From the NCBI RefSeq assembly GCF_015694525.1, contig NZ_JADQDM010000023.1, forward strand, positions 1-64,000: a stretch of 64,000 bases of DNA. Direction: 5' to 3'. Position 1 is the first letter of the stretch. Each line of letters begins with the position of its first letter. Of the stretch, positions 23,118 through 31,513 are shown piece by piece. This DNA comes from Hymenobacter ruricola (lineage in GTDB: Bacteria; Bacteroidota; Bacteroidia; Cytophagales; Hymenobacteraceae). The translations under genes were made by a program, and so were the position numbers. The notes beneath the pieces were generated by a model. That model did no database searches. It saw only the letters and a program-made list of their open reading frames with translations, and was not told the DNA's origin.

Positions 23118-23125
23118 CAAATGTA
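23118..23125 (-). promoter_or_regulatory. Likely -7 promoter element (TACATTTG) of the small gene/permease operon
   Basis: An exact TAnnTTTG match on the minus strand, 31 bp upstream of the GTG at 23086. Confidence 0.55.
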
Positions 23126-23211
23126 AGCCCGGGGCCCGGCTTGGCGGGCGGGTGCTGCCCGCGTTGGTACATTTATGGTGGCCCGGCCCCGGCCCGTCAT
23201 TTTTTATTGCC

Positions 23212-23961
23212 ATGAACAAGTACAAGGTTCTGCTGCTTGCGGCCCTGGCGCCGGTGCTGCTGGGGTTGCTTATTCCCCTGGCCCGCCAGTTGGTCGGCAC
23301 CTCGCCCTTCATTAGCTACCGCGCCGACGTGCGCCGCACCCCGCTCAGGCTCTACTGGAAAGACGAACACGGCCAGCGGTTCCGGAGCCTGGAGGGTCTG
23401 AAAAGCTGGCTGGGCGCGCGGGGCCAGAAATTGGTTTTTGCCATGAATGCGGGCATGTTCAACCCGCAGTACGCGCCCCAGGGCCTGTTTATTGAGGCCG
23501 GGGAAACCATCATGCCCCTCGACACCGCCGCGGGTGCCGGCAATTTCTACCTCAAGCCCAACGGCGTGTTCTACCTCACCACCGACAGCGCTGCCCACAT
23601 TTGCCCCAGTGCGGACTTCCGCCCCAGCCCCCGCGTGGCCTACGCCACCCAATCGGGGCCCATGCTGGTCGTCGACGGCCAATTGCATCCGGCCTTCCGG
23701 GCGGGCTCGGCCAACCGCCAAATCCGCAACGGGGTGGGCCTGCTGCCCGATGGCCGCGTGCTGCTGGCCATGTCGCGCCGCAAAATAAACTTCTACGACT
23801 TCGCCGAATATTTCCGGCAAGCGGGCTGCCGGCAAGCGCTTTATCTCGACGGCTTCGTGTCGCGCAGCTACGAGCACGGCGCCCGCCAGACCCAGACCGA
23901 CGGTGACTTCGGCGTGATTATCGGCGTCACCGAAGCCACGGTCCGCCCGGTGCGGCAGTAG
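23212..23961 (+). CDS. Phosphodiester glycosidase (NAGPA) family protein
   Basis: 249 residues. The N-terminus has one hydrophobic segment (~5-27), a signal anchor or signal peptide. The domain begins YRADVRRTPLRLYWKD and has FAMNAGMFNPQYAPQGLFIE (the family N-A-G-x-F block), QSGPMLVVDG, RNGVGLLPDG and the closing YLDGFVSR. Members include the enzyme that uncovers mannose-6-phosphate in eukaryotes and bacterial periplasmic homologues of unknown substrate. It probably acts in the envelope. A near-consensus box (TACATTTA) sits 37 bp upstream of the start. Confidence 0.85.
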   Translation: MNKYKVLLLAALAPVLLGLLIPLARQLVGTSPFISYRADVRRTPLRLYWKDEHGQRFRSLEGLKSWLGARGQKLVFAMNAGMFNPQYAPQGLFIEAGETIMPLDTAAGAGNFYLKPNGVFYLTTDSAAHICPSADFRPSPRVAYATQSGPMLVVDGQLHPAFRAGSANRQIRNGVGLLPDGRVLLAMSRRKINFYDFAEYFRQAGCRQALYLDGFVSRSYEHGARQTQTDGDFGVIIGVTEATVRPVRQ

Positions 23962-24006
23962 CGGCCGGCATGGCTGTTATCTTGCCGCTCTCCTCCCTTC
24001 GCGTCA

Positions 24007-25173
24007 ATGCCCCCGTCTCCCGCCCCCGCGCCCCCGGCCAAGCTGCATTTTGCCTCGCTCGAAGCGCTGCGCTTTTTTGCCTTTCTCAAGGTTTACCTGT
24101 TTCACGTGCCCATTCAGGTCGAGTCGCCGCTGTTCAATTATCTGAAGCGCGGCGGCGGCATCGGGGTGCAGTTTTTCTTCGTGCTGAGCGGGTTCCTCAT
24201 CACCTACCTGCTGGTGGCCGACAAGCGCGCCCGGGGCCAGGTCGACGCCCGGGGCTTCCTCATTCGGCGCAGCCTGCGCATCTGGCCGCTGTTCTACGCC
24301 GGGGTGCTGCTGGCTTTTCTGGTGCCCGACGACCTGGCCCAGCGCCTGGGCCTGCACATGGTGAGCGGCGGCTACGTGCCCGACTGGCGCTTCTCGTTCA
24401 CGTTTCTGGAAAACTACAAGATGCTGCTGATGGACAACTTCCCGCGCACCACGCCGCTGCCCGTGTTCTGGTCGCTGTGCATCGAGGAGCATTTTTACCT
24501 GGTGTGGGTGGCCGCCATTTTTCTGGTGCCGCGGCGGCACATTCTCACGTTTCTGCTGGCCTGCCTGCCGCTGGCCTACGCGTTTCGGGCACTGGAGCCA
24601 TTCGTTTTCCCCAACAACGTGCAGATGGAAACCAATGACCTGCTCACCCACCTCGACGAGTTTGCTATCGGCGGGTTGCTGGGCTACTGGGTGGCGGTGG
24701 ACTACGCCGGGTTTTCGGCCCGCCTGAACGGCATTCGGCTGCCGGTGCGCTACCTGCTGCTGGCCGGGGCGCTGCTCGTCATTGTGTGCCAGGCCGATAC
24801 GCTGCCCTACGCGGCGGGCAGCTTGTTCAACATTTTTCGCTCCACCGCGGTGGCGCTGCTGTTTGCGCTCATCATCGCCGTTTTTCTGCCGGCTGGCTCC
24901 GCCATCCGGCTCGAAAACCCGGTGCTGGCCTACCTGGGCCGCATCAGCTACGGCCTCTACGTGTTCCACATCCTCTTCATTCACATGGCGTTCCAGTACT
25001 GCCTCGACCGCCACATCGTCGTTGACAGCCTGGGCAAAGCCGTGCTCATGGTGGCCGTCACGCTCGGGCCCACGGTGGCGCTCAGCAGCTTGTCGTTCCG
25101 CTATTTCGAAACGCCGTTTCTGCGGCTGCGCGAGCGGCTGACCCGGCCCGTGGCCCTGAAGGCGGCGGTGTAG
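24007..25173 (+). CDS. Acyltransferase 3 family membrane protein (OafA/YrhL-like)
   Basis: 388 residues with about 10 membrane helices. The family start is visible: HFASLEALRFFAFLKVYLFH, with the R of LEALR and the motif RFFA and H. The next helix block GVQFFFVLSGFLITYLL and the R-x-R-x-x-R-I motif LIRRSLRIWPLFY match the family. These proteins move acyl groups onto sugars or glycans at the cell envelope. It is 46 bp after the glycosidase gene, so joint transcription is possible. The acceptor cannot be told from sequence. Confidence 0.88.
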   Translation: MPPSPAPAPPAKLHFASLEALRFFAFLKVYLFHVPIQVESPLFNYLKRGGGIGVQFFFVLSGFLITYLLVADKRARGQVDARGFLIRRSLRIWPLFYAGVLLAFLVPDDLAQRLGLHMVSGGYVPDWRFSFTFLENYKMLLMDNFPRTTPLPVFWSLCIEEHFYLVWVAAIFLVPRRHILTFLLACLPLAYAFRALEPFVFPNNVQMETNDLLTHLDEFAIGGLLGYWVAVDYAGFSARLNGIRLPVRYLLLAGALLVIVCQADTLPYAAGSLFNIFRSTAVALLFALIIAVFLPAGSAIRLENPVLAYLGRISYGLYVFHILFIHMAFQYCLDRHIVVDSLGKAVLMVAVTLGPTVALSSLSFRYFETPFLRLRERLTRPVALKAAV

Positions 25174-25192
25174 CGCCTGGGCCACTGGCTCA

Positions 25193-25714
25193 TCAGCGGA
25201 CGGCCACGGCCATGCCTTCCTGCGAGGCGACGTAGGCCAGGATGGCGGTAATTTCCTTATTAGAAAGGGTGAAGGAGGGCATTTGCTGCTTGCTGTATTT
25301 ATTGAAGAGGGCGACGGCGTAGTCGTCGCCGCTGGCCACCACTTTGCTGGAGTTTTTCACCCACGGAATCAGCCAAGAAACGGGCCGGCGCTGGCGGATG
25401 CCGGCCAGGGCCGGGCCCACCACCTGCTCGTTCACCGCGTGGCATTGCGCGCAGTTGTTCTTGAACAGGACATCGCCGGCAACAATCATTCCGACATCAG
25501 CCGGGGATAAATCAGCCGGCGCGCCAGCGGAAGCTGGGAGGCCCGCGCCTTTACAGCTAAAAACAACACTGTCGGCAACAACTGGGGCCGCGGCGACGGC
25601 GGACTCGGCTGCAAAGCCCGCCAAGCCAGCTGCGCTTAGCAGGGTGAAACCAATTAGCACGACAATCAACGCCATGCCCATCGAAAGGGCGAAACCAACC
25701 GAGTTGAACCGCAT
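25193..25714 (-). CDS. Membrane-anchored c-type cytochrome
   Basis: 173 residues. An N-terminal hydrophobic helix (~10-35) anchors or exports the protein. The single haem site CAQCH is preceded by VGMIVAGDVLFKNN, as in class I cytochromes c. The distal Met ligand is likely the M of QQMPSFTLSNKEI, and the C-terminal helix ITAILAYVASQ is normal. It would carry electrons at the outer face of the inner membrane. No oxidase or dehydrogenase is adjacent. Confidence 0.88.
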   Translation of the reverse strand: MRFNSVGFALSMGMALIVVLIGFTLLSAAGLAGFAAESAVAAAPVVADSVVFSCKGAGLPASAGAPADLSPADVGMIVAGDVLFKNNCAQCHAVNEQVVGPALAGIRQRRPVSWLIPWVKNSSKVVASGDDYAVALFNKYSKQQMPSFTLSNKEITAILAYVASQEGMAVAVR

Positions 25715-25805
25715 GAGTACCGGGGGTTAGGTGGAATATATATGCGGCAAATTTACCATCCAAGCCCCTTGAAGCAGTTTTTTGGTCGATTTATCTTCAC
25801 TATAA

Positions 25806-26954
25806 CTACTTCACTGCCCGCCCCTTCCATTGGTAGCTGCCGCGCCAGCCCGCCAGGCCCACGGCCAGCGCATAAGGCGCGTACAGCACCTGCAGCGGCA
25901 GCAGCCCCCACAGCCACCTGCGCCGCCCCAAAAACCGCAGCACCGGCGAGAGAAACCACGCATCGGCGCCGAGCTTGATGGCCCAGGCGGCCAGCACCCA
26001 CGGCCAGAGCGCCGGCCAGGCTAGCCCCGCTCCCACCCCGGCGGCCAGCGCCACGTTGGCGCCCAGCACCAGCAGGGCGAGGCGGCGCGAGGCCGGGCTT
26101 TGGTAGTGCCGCCACTTGCTGGCCCAGCGCACCCGCTGCCGCAGCAGCGCCCGCAAAGTAGCTGGCGCGGCCGTGCGGGCTATGGCCGCGGCATCGGCCA
26201 GAAAATGCGCAGTGCCGGGAAAAGCCGCGTGAATTTTGTGCAGTAGAAATTCGTCGTCGCCGCTGGCCAGGTGGGCGTTGTCGGCAAAGCCGCCCACGGC
26301 CTCGAAGGTGGCGCGGCGGTAGGCCAGGTTGGCGCCGTTGCACATGGTGGGCTGCCGGCGCGCCAGGCAGGCGGCGCCCACGCCCACCAGCCCGGCAAAC
26401 TCCAGCCCCATGAGGTTATTGAAAACCGTATCTGGCCCCGTGAGCAGCACGGGTCCGCTGATGAAATTGGCGTCTTGCCGTTGGGCAATAAGCGCCGCGT
26501 ACGCCGCCAGCCAGCCGGGGCCGAGGCGGCAGTCGGCATCGGTGCACACCAGCCAAGGGGCGCGGGCGGCTTGCAGGGCGGCTTGCAGGGCGGCTTTTTT
26601 GCCGGTTTCGGGGGCGGCCAGCGAAACGAGACGGAGGGGGAACGTTGCTGCGGAAGCGGCGGCAACCAGTGCGGCGGTGGCGTCGGTGGAGTGGTCGTCG
26701 GCGATGAGGACCTCAAACCGGCCGGCCGGAAGCGTCTGGGCGGCCAGGTCGCGCAGGAGCTGGGGCAGGCTTTCTGCTTCGTTGCGGGCGGCAATGAGAA
26801 CAGAGAATATTAATGAGGAATTATTGTCCGATAATTTCTCATTTCTCCTTCCTAATTCCTCATTAAGCGCAGCATCCCAACCGCCGCGCAGCCACAGCAT
26901 CAGGGCCGCATACAGCGTCGGCAGCACCAGCAGCGCCACTCCCACGCCCATCAT
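25806..26954 (-). CDS. Family 2 glycosyltransferase with in-frame repeat insertion
   Basis: 382 residues. One N-terminal helix precedes the catalytic domain, which has FSVLIAARNEAESLPQLLRD, IADDHSTDAT, the DxD-type CTDADCRLGP and the acceptor block QRVRWASKWRHY. C-terminal helices follow. Residues ~30-48 between the helix and the catalytic domain are encoded by a 57-bp AT-rich palindromic repeat (26810-26866) inserted in frame. The ATG at 26954 overlaps the stop of the upstream flippase-like gene by 4 bp. The product may be a lipid-linked or lipid-headgroup sugar enzyme; this is inference. Confidence 0.85.
   Translation of the reverse strand: MMGVGVALLVLPTLYAALMLWLRGGWDAALNEELGRRNEKLSDNNSSLIFSVLIAARNEAESLPQLLRDLAAQTLPAGRFEVLIADDHSTDATAALVAAASAATFPLRLVSLAAPETGKKAALQAALQAARAPWLVCTDADCRLGPGWLAAYAALIAQRQDANFISGPVLLTGPDTVFNNLMGLEFAGLVGVGAACLARRQPTMCNGANLAYRRATFEAVGGFADNAHLASGDDEFLLHKIHAAFPGTAHFLADAAAIARTAAPATLRALLRQRVRWASKWRHYQSPASRRLALLVLGANVALAAGVGAGLAWPALWPWVLAAWAIKLGADAWFLSPVLRFLGRRRWLWGLLPLQVLYAPYALAVGLAGWRGSYQWKGRAVK
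26810..26866. repeat. Palindromic repeat (family B) inside a glycosyltransferase gene
   Basis: TTAATGAGGAATTA (26810-26823) and its exact complement (26853-26866) surround AT-rich sequence. The unit is 57 bp, divisible by 3, and keeps the gene frame. Its GC content is far below the host gene. Confidence 0.75.
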
Positions 26955-28039
26955 CGGCCGGCGCGTTTCTCGCGTAGCACCCGCAGGCCCGGCACCAGCA
27001 GCAGGCCTGCCGCGCTGGGCAGGGCAATGTTGATGACCCACAAGCTCAAACTAGCACTCAGCACCGGCAGCGCCGGTTGCCCCAGCAGCCCAAACAGGTG
27101 CGTGGCCGACAGCTCCCGCACGCCCACGTCGGCCAGCGCATTGAGCGAGGGCACCAACGATTTCAACAAAAACGTGCCCGCCACCGCCGCCAGCCCCGGC
27201 CCCAGCGGCGAGGCCACGCCATAGGCGTTGAGCAGCAGCAGAAACTGTGCGCAAAATACTCCGTAGCGCAGCCCCGAAAGAGCCAGCACCGCGTGCAGCG
27301 CCCGCGCCGGATACGTGGGCATGATGGCCAGCGCCGGCCGAAACCGCCGCAAGGGCCGCCACAGCCCCAGCGCCGCCAGCAGCAGCCGCGAGCGGTACAG
27401 CGGCACCAGCACCAGCCCGCCAATCAGGGCCGCCGACACCACCACGCCCAGCCCGGCCGCCGGGTAACCTCTCAAATAAAACGTCAGCAGAAAGTAGAGC
27501 AAACCCGCTACGCCCGCCAGCACCGTGGCCACCAGCTGGCAGTAGCGCCCCAGGAAAACAGCCCCCAGGGCACTCACCCGCCGGCTTTTCAGCTCAATGA
27601 TGCGGCCGGCGTAGTCGCCCACCCGGTTGGGGGTGGCGAAGCCCAGCGTGAGGCCCACCAGCACCGCCCGGAAGCTGCGCCTGAACGTGACGGGCTCCAG
27701 GTGCCGGGCTAGGCGGTGCCATTTCCAGGCCTCCAGGCCCCAGTTGAGGGGCACCAAGGCCAGCGCCAGCAGCACCGGGCCCCGGCCGGCCCCGCGCAGC
27801 GTGGTGGCCAGCAGCTGCCGCCAGGCCGCGGCCGTGTCGGGCGCCGCGAAGATGGAATTATAGAGCAGGCCCAGCGTGAGCAGCGTGACCCCGATTTTGC
27901 CCCAGAACACCAGGCGGCCCCATTTGCGGGCACCGGGACCTTTTTCGGGGGCCGGCGCGGTTGCGGGGGCAATTGGGCTGGGCGGCGTTGGGCCGCCAGC
28001 GCTTTCCGGCGCGGCCGTGCCTGCGTCGTAGCTTTGCAA
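26951..28039 (-). CDS. UPF0104/LPG-synthase-TM (flippase-like) membrane protein
   Basis: About 362 residues, with 8-9 helices from residue ~65. The blocks GFATPNRVGDYAGRI (the family P-x-R-x-G-D/E motif) and the late LNALADVGVRELSATHL mark the lysylphosphatidylglycerol-synthase TM-region family, many of which act as lipid or lipid-linked sugar transporters. The start is uncertain: TTG at 28039 is used because no ATG fits, and a GTG near 27920 would cut the Pro-rich cytosolic tail. It overlaps the GT2 start and so forms a two-gene operon. It is divergent from ruvC. Confidence 0.75.
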   Translation of the reverse strand: MQSYDAGTAAPESAGGPTPPSPIAPATAPAPEKGPGARKWGRLVFWGKIGVTLLTLGLLYNSIFAAPDTAAAWRQLLATTLRGAGRGPVLLALALVPLNWGLEAWKWHRLARHLEPVTFRRSFRAVLVGLTLGFATPNRVGDYAGRIIELKSRRVSALGAVFLGRYCQLVATVLAGVAGLLYFLLTFYLRGYPAAGLGVVVSAALIGGLVLVPLYRSRLLLAALGLWRPLRRFRPALAIMPTYPARALHAVLALSGLRYGVFCAQFLLLLNAYGVASPLGPGLAAVAGTFLLKSLVPSLNALADVGVRELSATHLFGLLGQPALPVLSASLSLWVINIALPSAAGLLLVPGLRVLREKRAGR

Positions 28040-28081
28040 AGGGAGTGCGCTGCCGGCTTCCTGTTTTTTACCGCCCTCGTT

Positions 28082-28723
28082 TTGCCCGCTCCCCTTCGCC
28101 CCCGCCCCGCTCCCGCCGTCGAGCTGCTGCCCAAAATCATTCTGGGCGTCGACCCCGGCACCCAGATTATGGGCTACGCCCTGATTGAGGTGCGGGGCCA
28201 GCGCGTGGACGTGCTGTGCTACGACGTCATTAACATGAAGGCCTTGGGGTCGAATCACGCCGTAAAGCTAAAGCGGATTTTCGACCGCATGCTGGAGCTC
28301 ATCGACGAGTACCTGCCCGACGAGCTGGCCATAGAGGCGCCATTTTTTGGGGTGAACGTGCAGAGCATGTTGAAGTTGGGCCGGGCCCAGGGCGTGGCCA
28401 TTGCCGCCGCCCTCTCGCGCCAGATTCCCTACGTGGAGTACGCGCCCACCAAGGTGAAGCAGTCCGTTACGGGCTCGGGCTCGGCCACCAAGGAGCAGGT
28501 GGCCCACATGCTGCGCCAGACCCTGAAGCTGCCGCCCGTGGCCGAAGCCAGCAAGTTTCTGGACGCCACCGATGCGCTGGCCGTGGCCCTGTGCCACCAC
28601 TACATGCGGGGCAACAACGTGACGGCCAGCGGCGGCAAAAGCTGGGGTAAGTTCCTGGCCGAGAACCCCGAGCGGCTGGGCGCCAGCACCACTACTAAGA
28701 AGGCGCCCCGCAAAACGGCTTGA
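28082..28723 (+). CDS. ruvC: Crossover junction endodeoxyribonuclease RuvC
   Basis: About 213 residues. The catalytic acidic residues are in the expected places: IILGVDPGTQIMGYALIE (first Asp), LAIEAPFFGVN (Glu), and the C-terminal FLDATDALAVALCHHY (Asp pair). A basic Lys/Thr-rich tail follows the domain. It resolves Holliday junctions with RuvAB. The start is TTG at 28082, since no ATG lies before the first strand; a shorter start is not possible. The gene is divergent from the flippase-like gene with a 42-bp gap, so both starts may be shorter or longer than given. Confidence 0.9.
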   Translation: MPAPLRPRPAPAVELLPKIILGVDPGTQIMGYALIEVRGQRVDVLCYDVINMKALGSNHAVKLKRIFDRMLELIDEYLPDELAIEAPFFGVNVQSMLKLGRAQGVAIAAALSRQIPYVEYAPTKVKQSVTGSGSATKEQVAHMLRQTLKLPPVAEASKFLDATDALAVALCHHYMRGNNVTASGGKSWGKFLAENPERLGASTTTKKAPRKTA

Positions 28724-28761
28724 TTTTCGGGTGGGGCCGTGGGGGCAAACTCAACAAAAAC

Positions 28762-28857
28762 GAACGTCATGCAGAGCGCAGCGAAGCATCTCTACCGCGA
28801 AGAGTAAATTATTTACTTCCTCGGTAGAGATGCTTCGCTGCGCTCTGCATGACGTTC
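28762..28857. repeat. GTCAT...ATGAC palindromic repeat (family A, copy 3)
   Basis: 36-bp perfect arms (GAACGTCATGCAGAGCGCAG... and complement) surround a 24-nt loop. It lies between ruvC and a convergent TPR gene and could stop both transcripts. Confidence 0.85.
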
Positions 28858-28899
28858 AGACTTAGAAGGACGCCTCTTCTTGCTTAATGCTTGCCGACC

Positions 28900-29973
28900 C
28901 TAATGAATTGCCTTGGGCCAGGCGTAGTTTTTCGACCATTCCTGAAACACCTGCACCTCGGTGGGATGCGCGGTCAGCCACTGCTGTACTTCGGGCACCT
29001 CGGTTTGGGTGGAATGGGCGAGGTAGGCGAACGCCGGCACGAAGCCTTTTTTCTGCATTTCGACGAAATAGGGCACGTAGTAATTCCAGGTGAAGCCGGC
29101 TTGCTGCTTGTCGCTCAGGCTGCCCAGGGTTTCGCACAAGGAGCTGAACTGCGCGGCGAAACGCTCGATGTCGGTGGTCGGCTTGGCTTCCTTGGTCAGC
29201 GCCGTGGCCGCCGAAAGCGAGAGCATCAGCTCGGCGGGGCCGAAATTGTCCGGGCCGTTGCTTTTGCCGTTGGCGCCCGACAGCGCGGCGCTGGACAGGG
29301 TGATGGTGGTGGCCTTTTCGCCGGTTTGCTTCACGCCCAGCGTCATGGCCCGGTCGAGTTGCGGCAGGCGCTGGGTGGCGCGGGGGCCGCGCGGCTCCAG
29401 CACCAGAAACCGCGCCAGCGCCAGAATGCCCGGCACCCGCGCCTGGCTGGCCAGCTGCATGAGGCCCAGGCTCATGTGCGAGCTGGCGTGCTGCGGATTG
29501 ATGGCCACCGCCTGCTGAAAGCTGCCGATGGAAGCCGGCGCTTGGCCGCTGGTGGCCTGCGCCACGCCTTCGTTGAAATACAGCTCGTAGGAATTGGGGT
29601 GCCGCTTGAGGCCCTGCTCGTAGACGCGGGTGGCTTCCTTGGGCTTTTTCAAGGCGTCGAGGCTGTTGCCCAGCGTCACGTACACCATGGCGTCCGAGTC
29701 GGGGTTGGCCTTCAGCAGCTTTTGGCAAATGTCGACGGCTTCGGCGTTGCGGCCCAGGGCGTTGTAGGCCAGGGCCAGCTCGCTCAGGGCCACTTCGTCT
29801 TTGGGCGCGGCGGCCAGCGCCTGCTGGTACTTGGCCACGGCTTCGTCGTACTTGCCCTGGTCGTAGAGCTTCACGCCTTCGGCCACCACGTCGCGGGCGG
29901 GCGCGGGGCTGCTGGTTTGGGCGCCCGCCACGCCCACGCTGCACGTCAGCAGCCATGCAATCAATGCTTTCAT
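28900..29973 (-). CDS. Periplasmic TPR-repeat protein
   Basis: 357 residues. The signal peptide is MKALIAWLLTCSVGVAGAQ. At least four TPR units span ~25-170, such as AEGVKLYDQGKYDEAVAKYQ, ALSELALAYNALGRNAEAVD, and MVYVTLGNSLDALKKPKEAT. Residues ~200-357 are an unrecognised domain with FWxxxVPY-type aromatics (TWNYYVPYFVEMQKKGFVPA). It is probably a scaffold in the periplasm. The ATG at 29973 gives the proper signal peptide; an earlier in-frame start at 30012 would add a basic tail in front of it. Confidence 0.8.
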   Translation of the reverse strand: MKALIAWLLTCSVGVAGAQTSSPAPARDVVAEGVKLYDQGKYDEAVAKYQQALAAAPKDEVALSELALAYNALGRNAEAVDICQKLLKANPDSDAMVYVTLGNSLDALKKPKEATRVYEQGLKRHPNSYELYFNEGVAQATSGQAPASIGSFQQAVAINPQHASSHMSLGLMQLASQARVPGILALARFLVLEPRGPRATQRLPQLDRAMTLGVKQTGEKATTITLSSAALSGANGKSNGPDNFGPAELMLSLSAATALTKEAKPTTDIERFAAQFSSLCETLGSLSDKQQAGFTWNYYVPYFVEMQKKGFVPAFAYLAHSTQTEVPEVQQWLTAHPTEVQVFQEWSKNYAWPKAIH

Positions 29974-30385
29974 AAAAAACCGGGGACTACGGATAAGCCG
30001 ACAAGGTAGCAAGCAAAGCGATAATGCTAGGCACCACTATTATAAGAATTAGCCAACGTGAATTTCCCGCGGCCACATGCGCCGGCGCGTAGCCGCTGAT
30101 ATCATGCCATGCGGGGGCCAATTCCTGCAGGCGCCATCGGGCGAAGCTGCTGGGCGCGTATCCGGGCTCAGCCTTCCGGCTGCTGAATGCGGCCATTCAG
30201 GCATTTCGTTCAATGAGTTGGCTATGCGCCAACTGAAACAATTCACTTATGGTCTTAATTTGGTCTGGCAAAGTTTGGCCGTTCGCAAAGCAGCTCGGGC
30301 GATTTAACTTAATTCAGTCCGCAACGTAGTCGTTTACACAGCCTTCGCGCGGGTGTCCGGGCTGTTAGCTGGTGAGATGAACGTC
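29974..30385. other. Low-GC intergenic region with a possible tiny gene
   Basis: 412 bp, lower in GC than its surroundings. It holds the possible 69-codon ORF at 29987-30196 and otherwise no clear coding signal. No strong palindrome was seen. Confidence 0.4.
29987..30196 (-). CDS. Possible small tail-anchored membrane protein
   Basis: 69 codons. The last ~22 residues form one hydrophobic helix (WLILIIVVPSIIALLATLSA) after a mixed N-terminal part, as in tail-anchored proteins. The stop lies 13 bp upstream of the TPR gene start, so it could be the first gene of that transcript. No family is recognised, and a chance ORF is possible. Confidence 0.3.
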   Translation of the reverse strand: MAAFSSRKAEPGYAPSSFARWRLQELAPAWHDISGYAPAHVAAGNSRWLILIIVVPSIIALLATLSAYP

Positions 30386-30712
30386 ATGAAAAACATCCTT
30401 TTCCTGGGGACCGTGCTGGCCTTGGCTCCGGCCGCCGCCCGCGCTCAATACGGTCCTGGTGGCACCGAATCCTTGTCGCAGCACCACGCCAACGCCGCCG
30501 CCGAAGTTGAAGCGCAGCAGCGAGCCACCGCTTCGACGGGCGGCAACAGCGGCTCGAAACGGATAATGCCGCTGATTCCCTTGTTCCGTACGCCGGAGGA
30601 AAAGGCGCGGCGTTCCCACCAAAAGGCGCAGCACGCTCTTAAGAAAAACGACCGCAAGCAGGCCAAAATCAACGCGGAACTTAGCCGGCAGCGGGAGGCG
30701 GTGCTAAAGTAA
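30386..30712 (+). CDS. Small secreted, Lys-rich protein
   Basis: 108 residues. The signal peptide MKNILFLGTVLALAPAAARA ends before a Gln-rich stretch (QYGPGGTESLSQHH). The C-terminal third is strongly basic and helical (EEKARRSHQKAQHALKKNDR and following). There is no recognised family. The start at 30386 is chosen for the signal peptide; ATG at 30377 adds three residues. Its 3' end overlaps the convergent PhzF-family gene by 9 bp. Confidence 0.6.
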   Translation: MKNILFLGTVLALAPAAARAQYGPGGTESLSQHHANAAAEVEAQQRATASTGGNSGSKRIMPLIPLFRTPEEKARRSHQKAQHALKKNDRKQAKINAELSRQREAVLK

Positions 30713-31513
30713 TTCTGCCCCCACCCGCAGCTCCCCCGCCGCATACGTCACCGCGTAGCCGCTGATGTCGACCCGGCCGCCCTCGCGCAGGCGGCACCAC
30801 AGGTCGCCGCCGCGCGGGGAAATCTGGCGGGCGCGCAACTCGGTTTTGCCCAGCTTCCGGGCCCAATATGGGATGAGCGTGCTGTGGGCCGAGCCGGTCA
30901 CGGGGTCTTCGGGCACGCCCACGCGGGGCGCAAAAAAGCGTGACACGAAATCGATGCCGTGGCTGCCGGGCGCGGTGGCGATGACGCCCACGTACTCCAG
31001 GGCGGCAATGCGGGCGTAGTCGGTGCGCAGGGCCAGCACGTCGGCCTCGGTGCTGAAGACGACCAGCAGGTCGCGGGCCGCCAGCACGTGCAGGGGCGTG
31101 GCGCGCAGGCCGTCGGCCAGGCCGGTGGGGTGCGCGGCCAGCTCCTGCGGCGGGCGCGAGGGAAAGTCGAGCGTGAGGCGGCCGTCGGCTTCGCGGGCCA
31201 CGCGCAAGGGGCCGCTCTGGCTGTGGAAGGTGACTTGCTTTTCGGCAAAGCCCAGGTGCGTGAACAGCACGTGCGCGGCGGCCAGGGTGGCGTGGCCGCA
31301 CAGGTCAATTTCGACGGTGGGCGTGAACCAGCGGATGTCGTACTCGGCCGTCGTTTCGGGGCGGGGCACGATGAACGCGGTTTCGGCCAAGTGGTTTTCG
31401 GCCGCAATTTGCTGCATCAGCCCGGCGGGCGGGAAAGCATCGAGCGGGCACACGCCGGCGGGGTTGCCGGTGAAGGGAGTTTGGGCGAAGGCGTCGACGT
31501 GGAAATAGCGCAT
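30704..31513 (-). CDS. PhzF-family isomerase
   Basis: 269 residues with a diaminopimelate-epimerase-like two-lobed fold. Family motifs: FTGNPAGVCPLDAF near the start; NHLAETAFIV with the catalytic Glu (E44); EIDLCGHATLAAAHVLF; and FAPRVGVPEDPVTGSAHSTL. PhzF enzymes isomerise small metabolites; most genomic members have unknown substrates. There is no phenazine cluster here. The start at 31513 is chosen because MRYFHVDAF is the standard beginning; a 12-residue upstream extension is possible. Confidence 0.88.
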   Translation of the reverse strand: MRYFHVDAFAQTPFTGNPAGVCPLDAFPPAGLMQQIAAENHLAETAFIVPRPETTAEYDIRWFTPTVEIDLCGHATLAAAHVLFTHLGFAEKQVTFHSQSGPLRVAREADGRLTLDFPSRPPQELAAHPTGLADGLRATPLHVLAARDLLVVFSTEADVLALRTDYARIAALEYVGVIATAPGSHGIDFVSRFFAPRVGVPEDPVTGSAHSTLIPYWARKLGKTELRARQISPRGGDLWCRLREGGRVDISGYAVTYAAGELRVGAELL

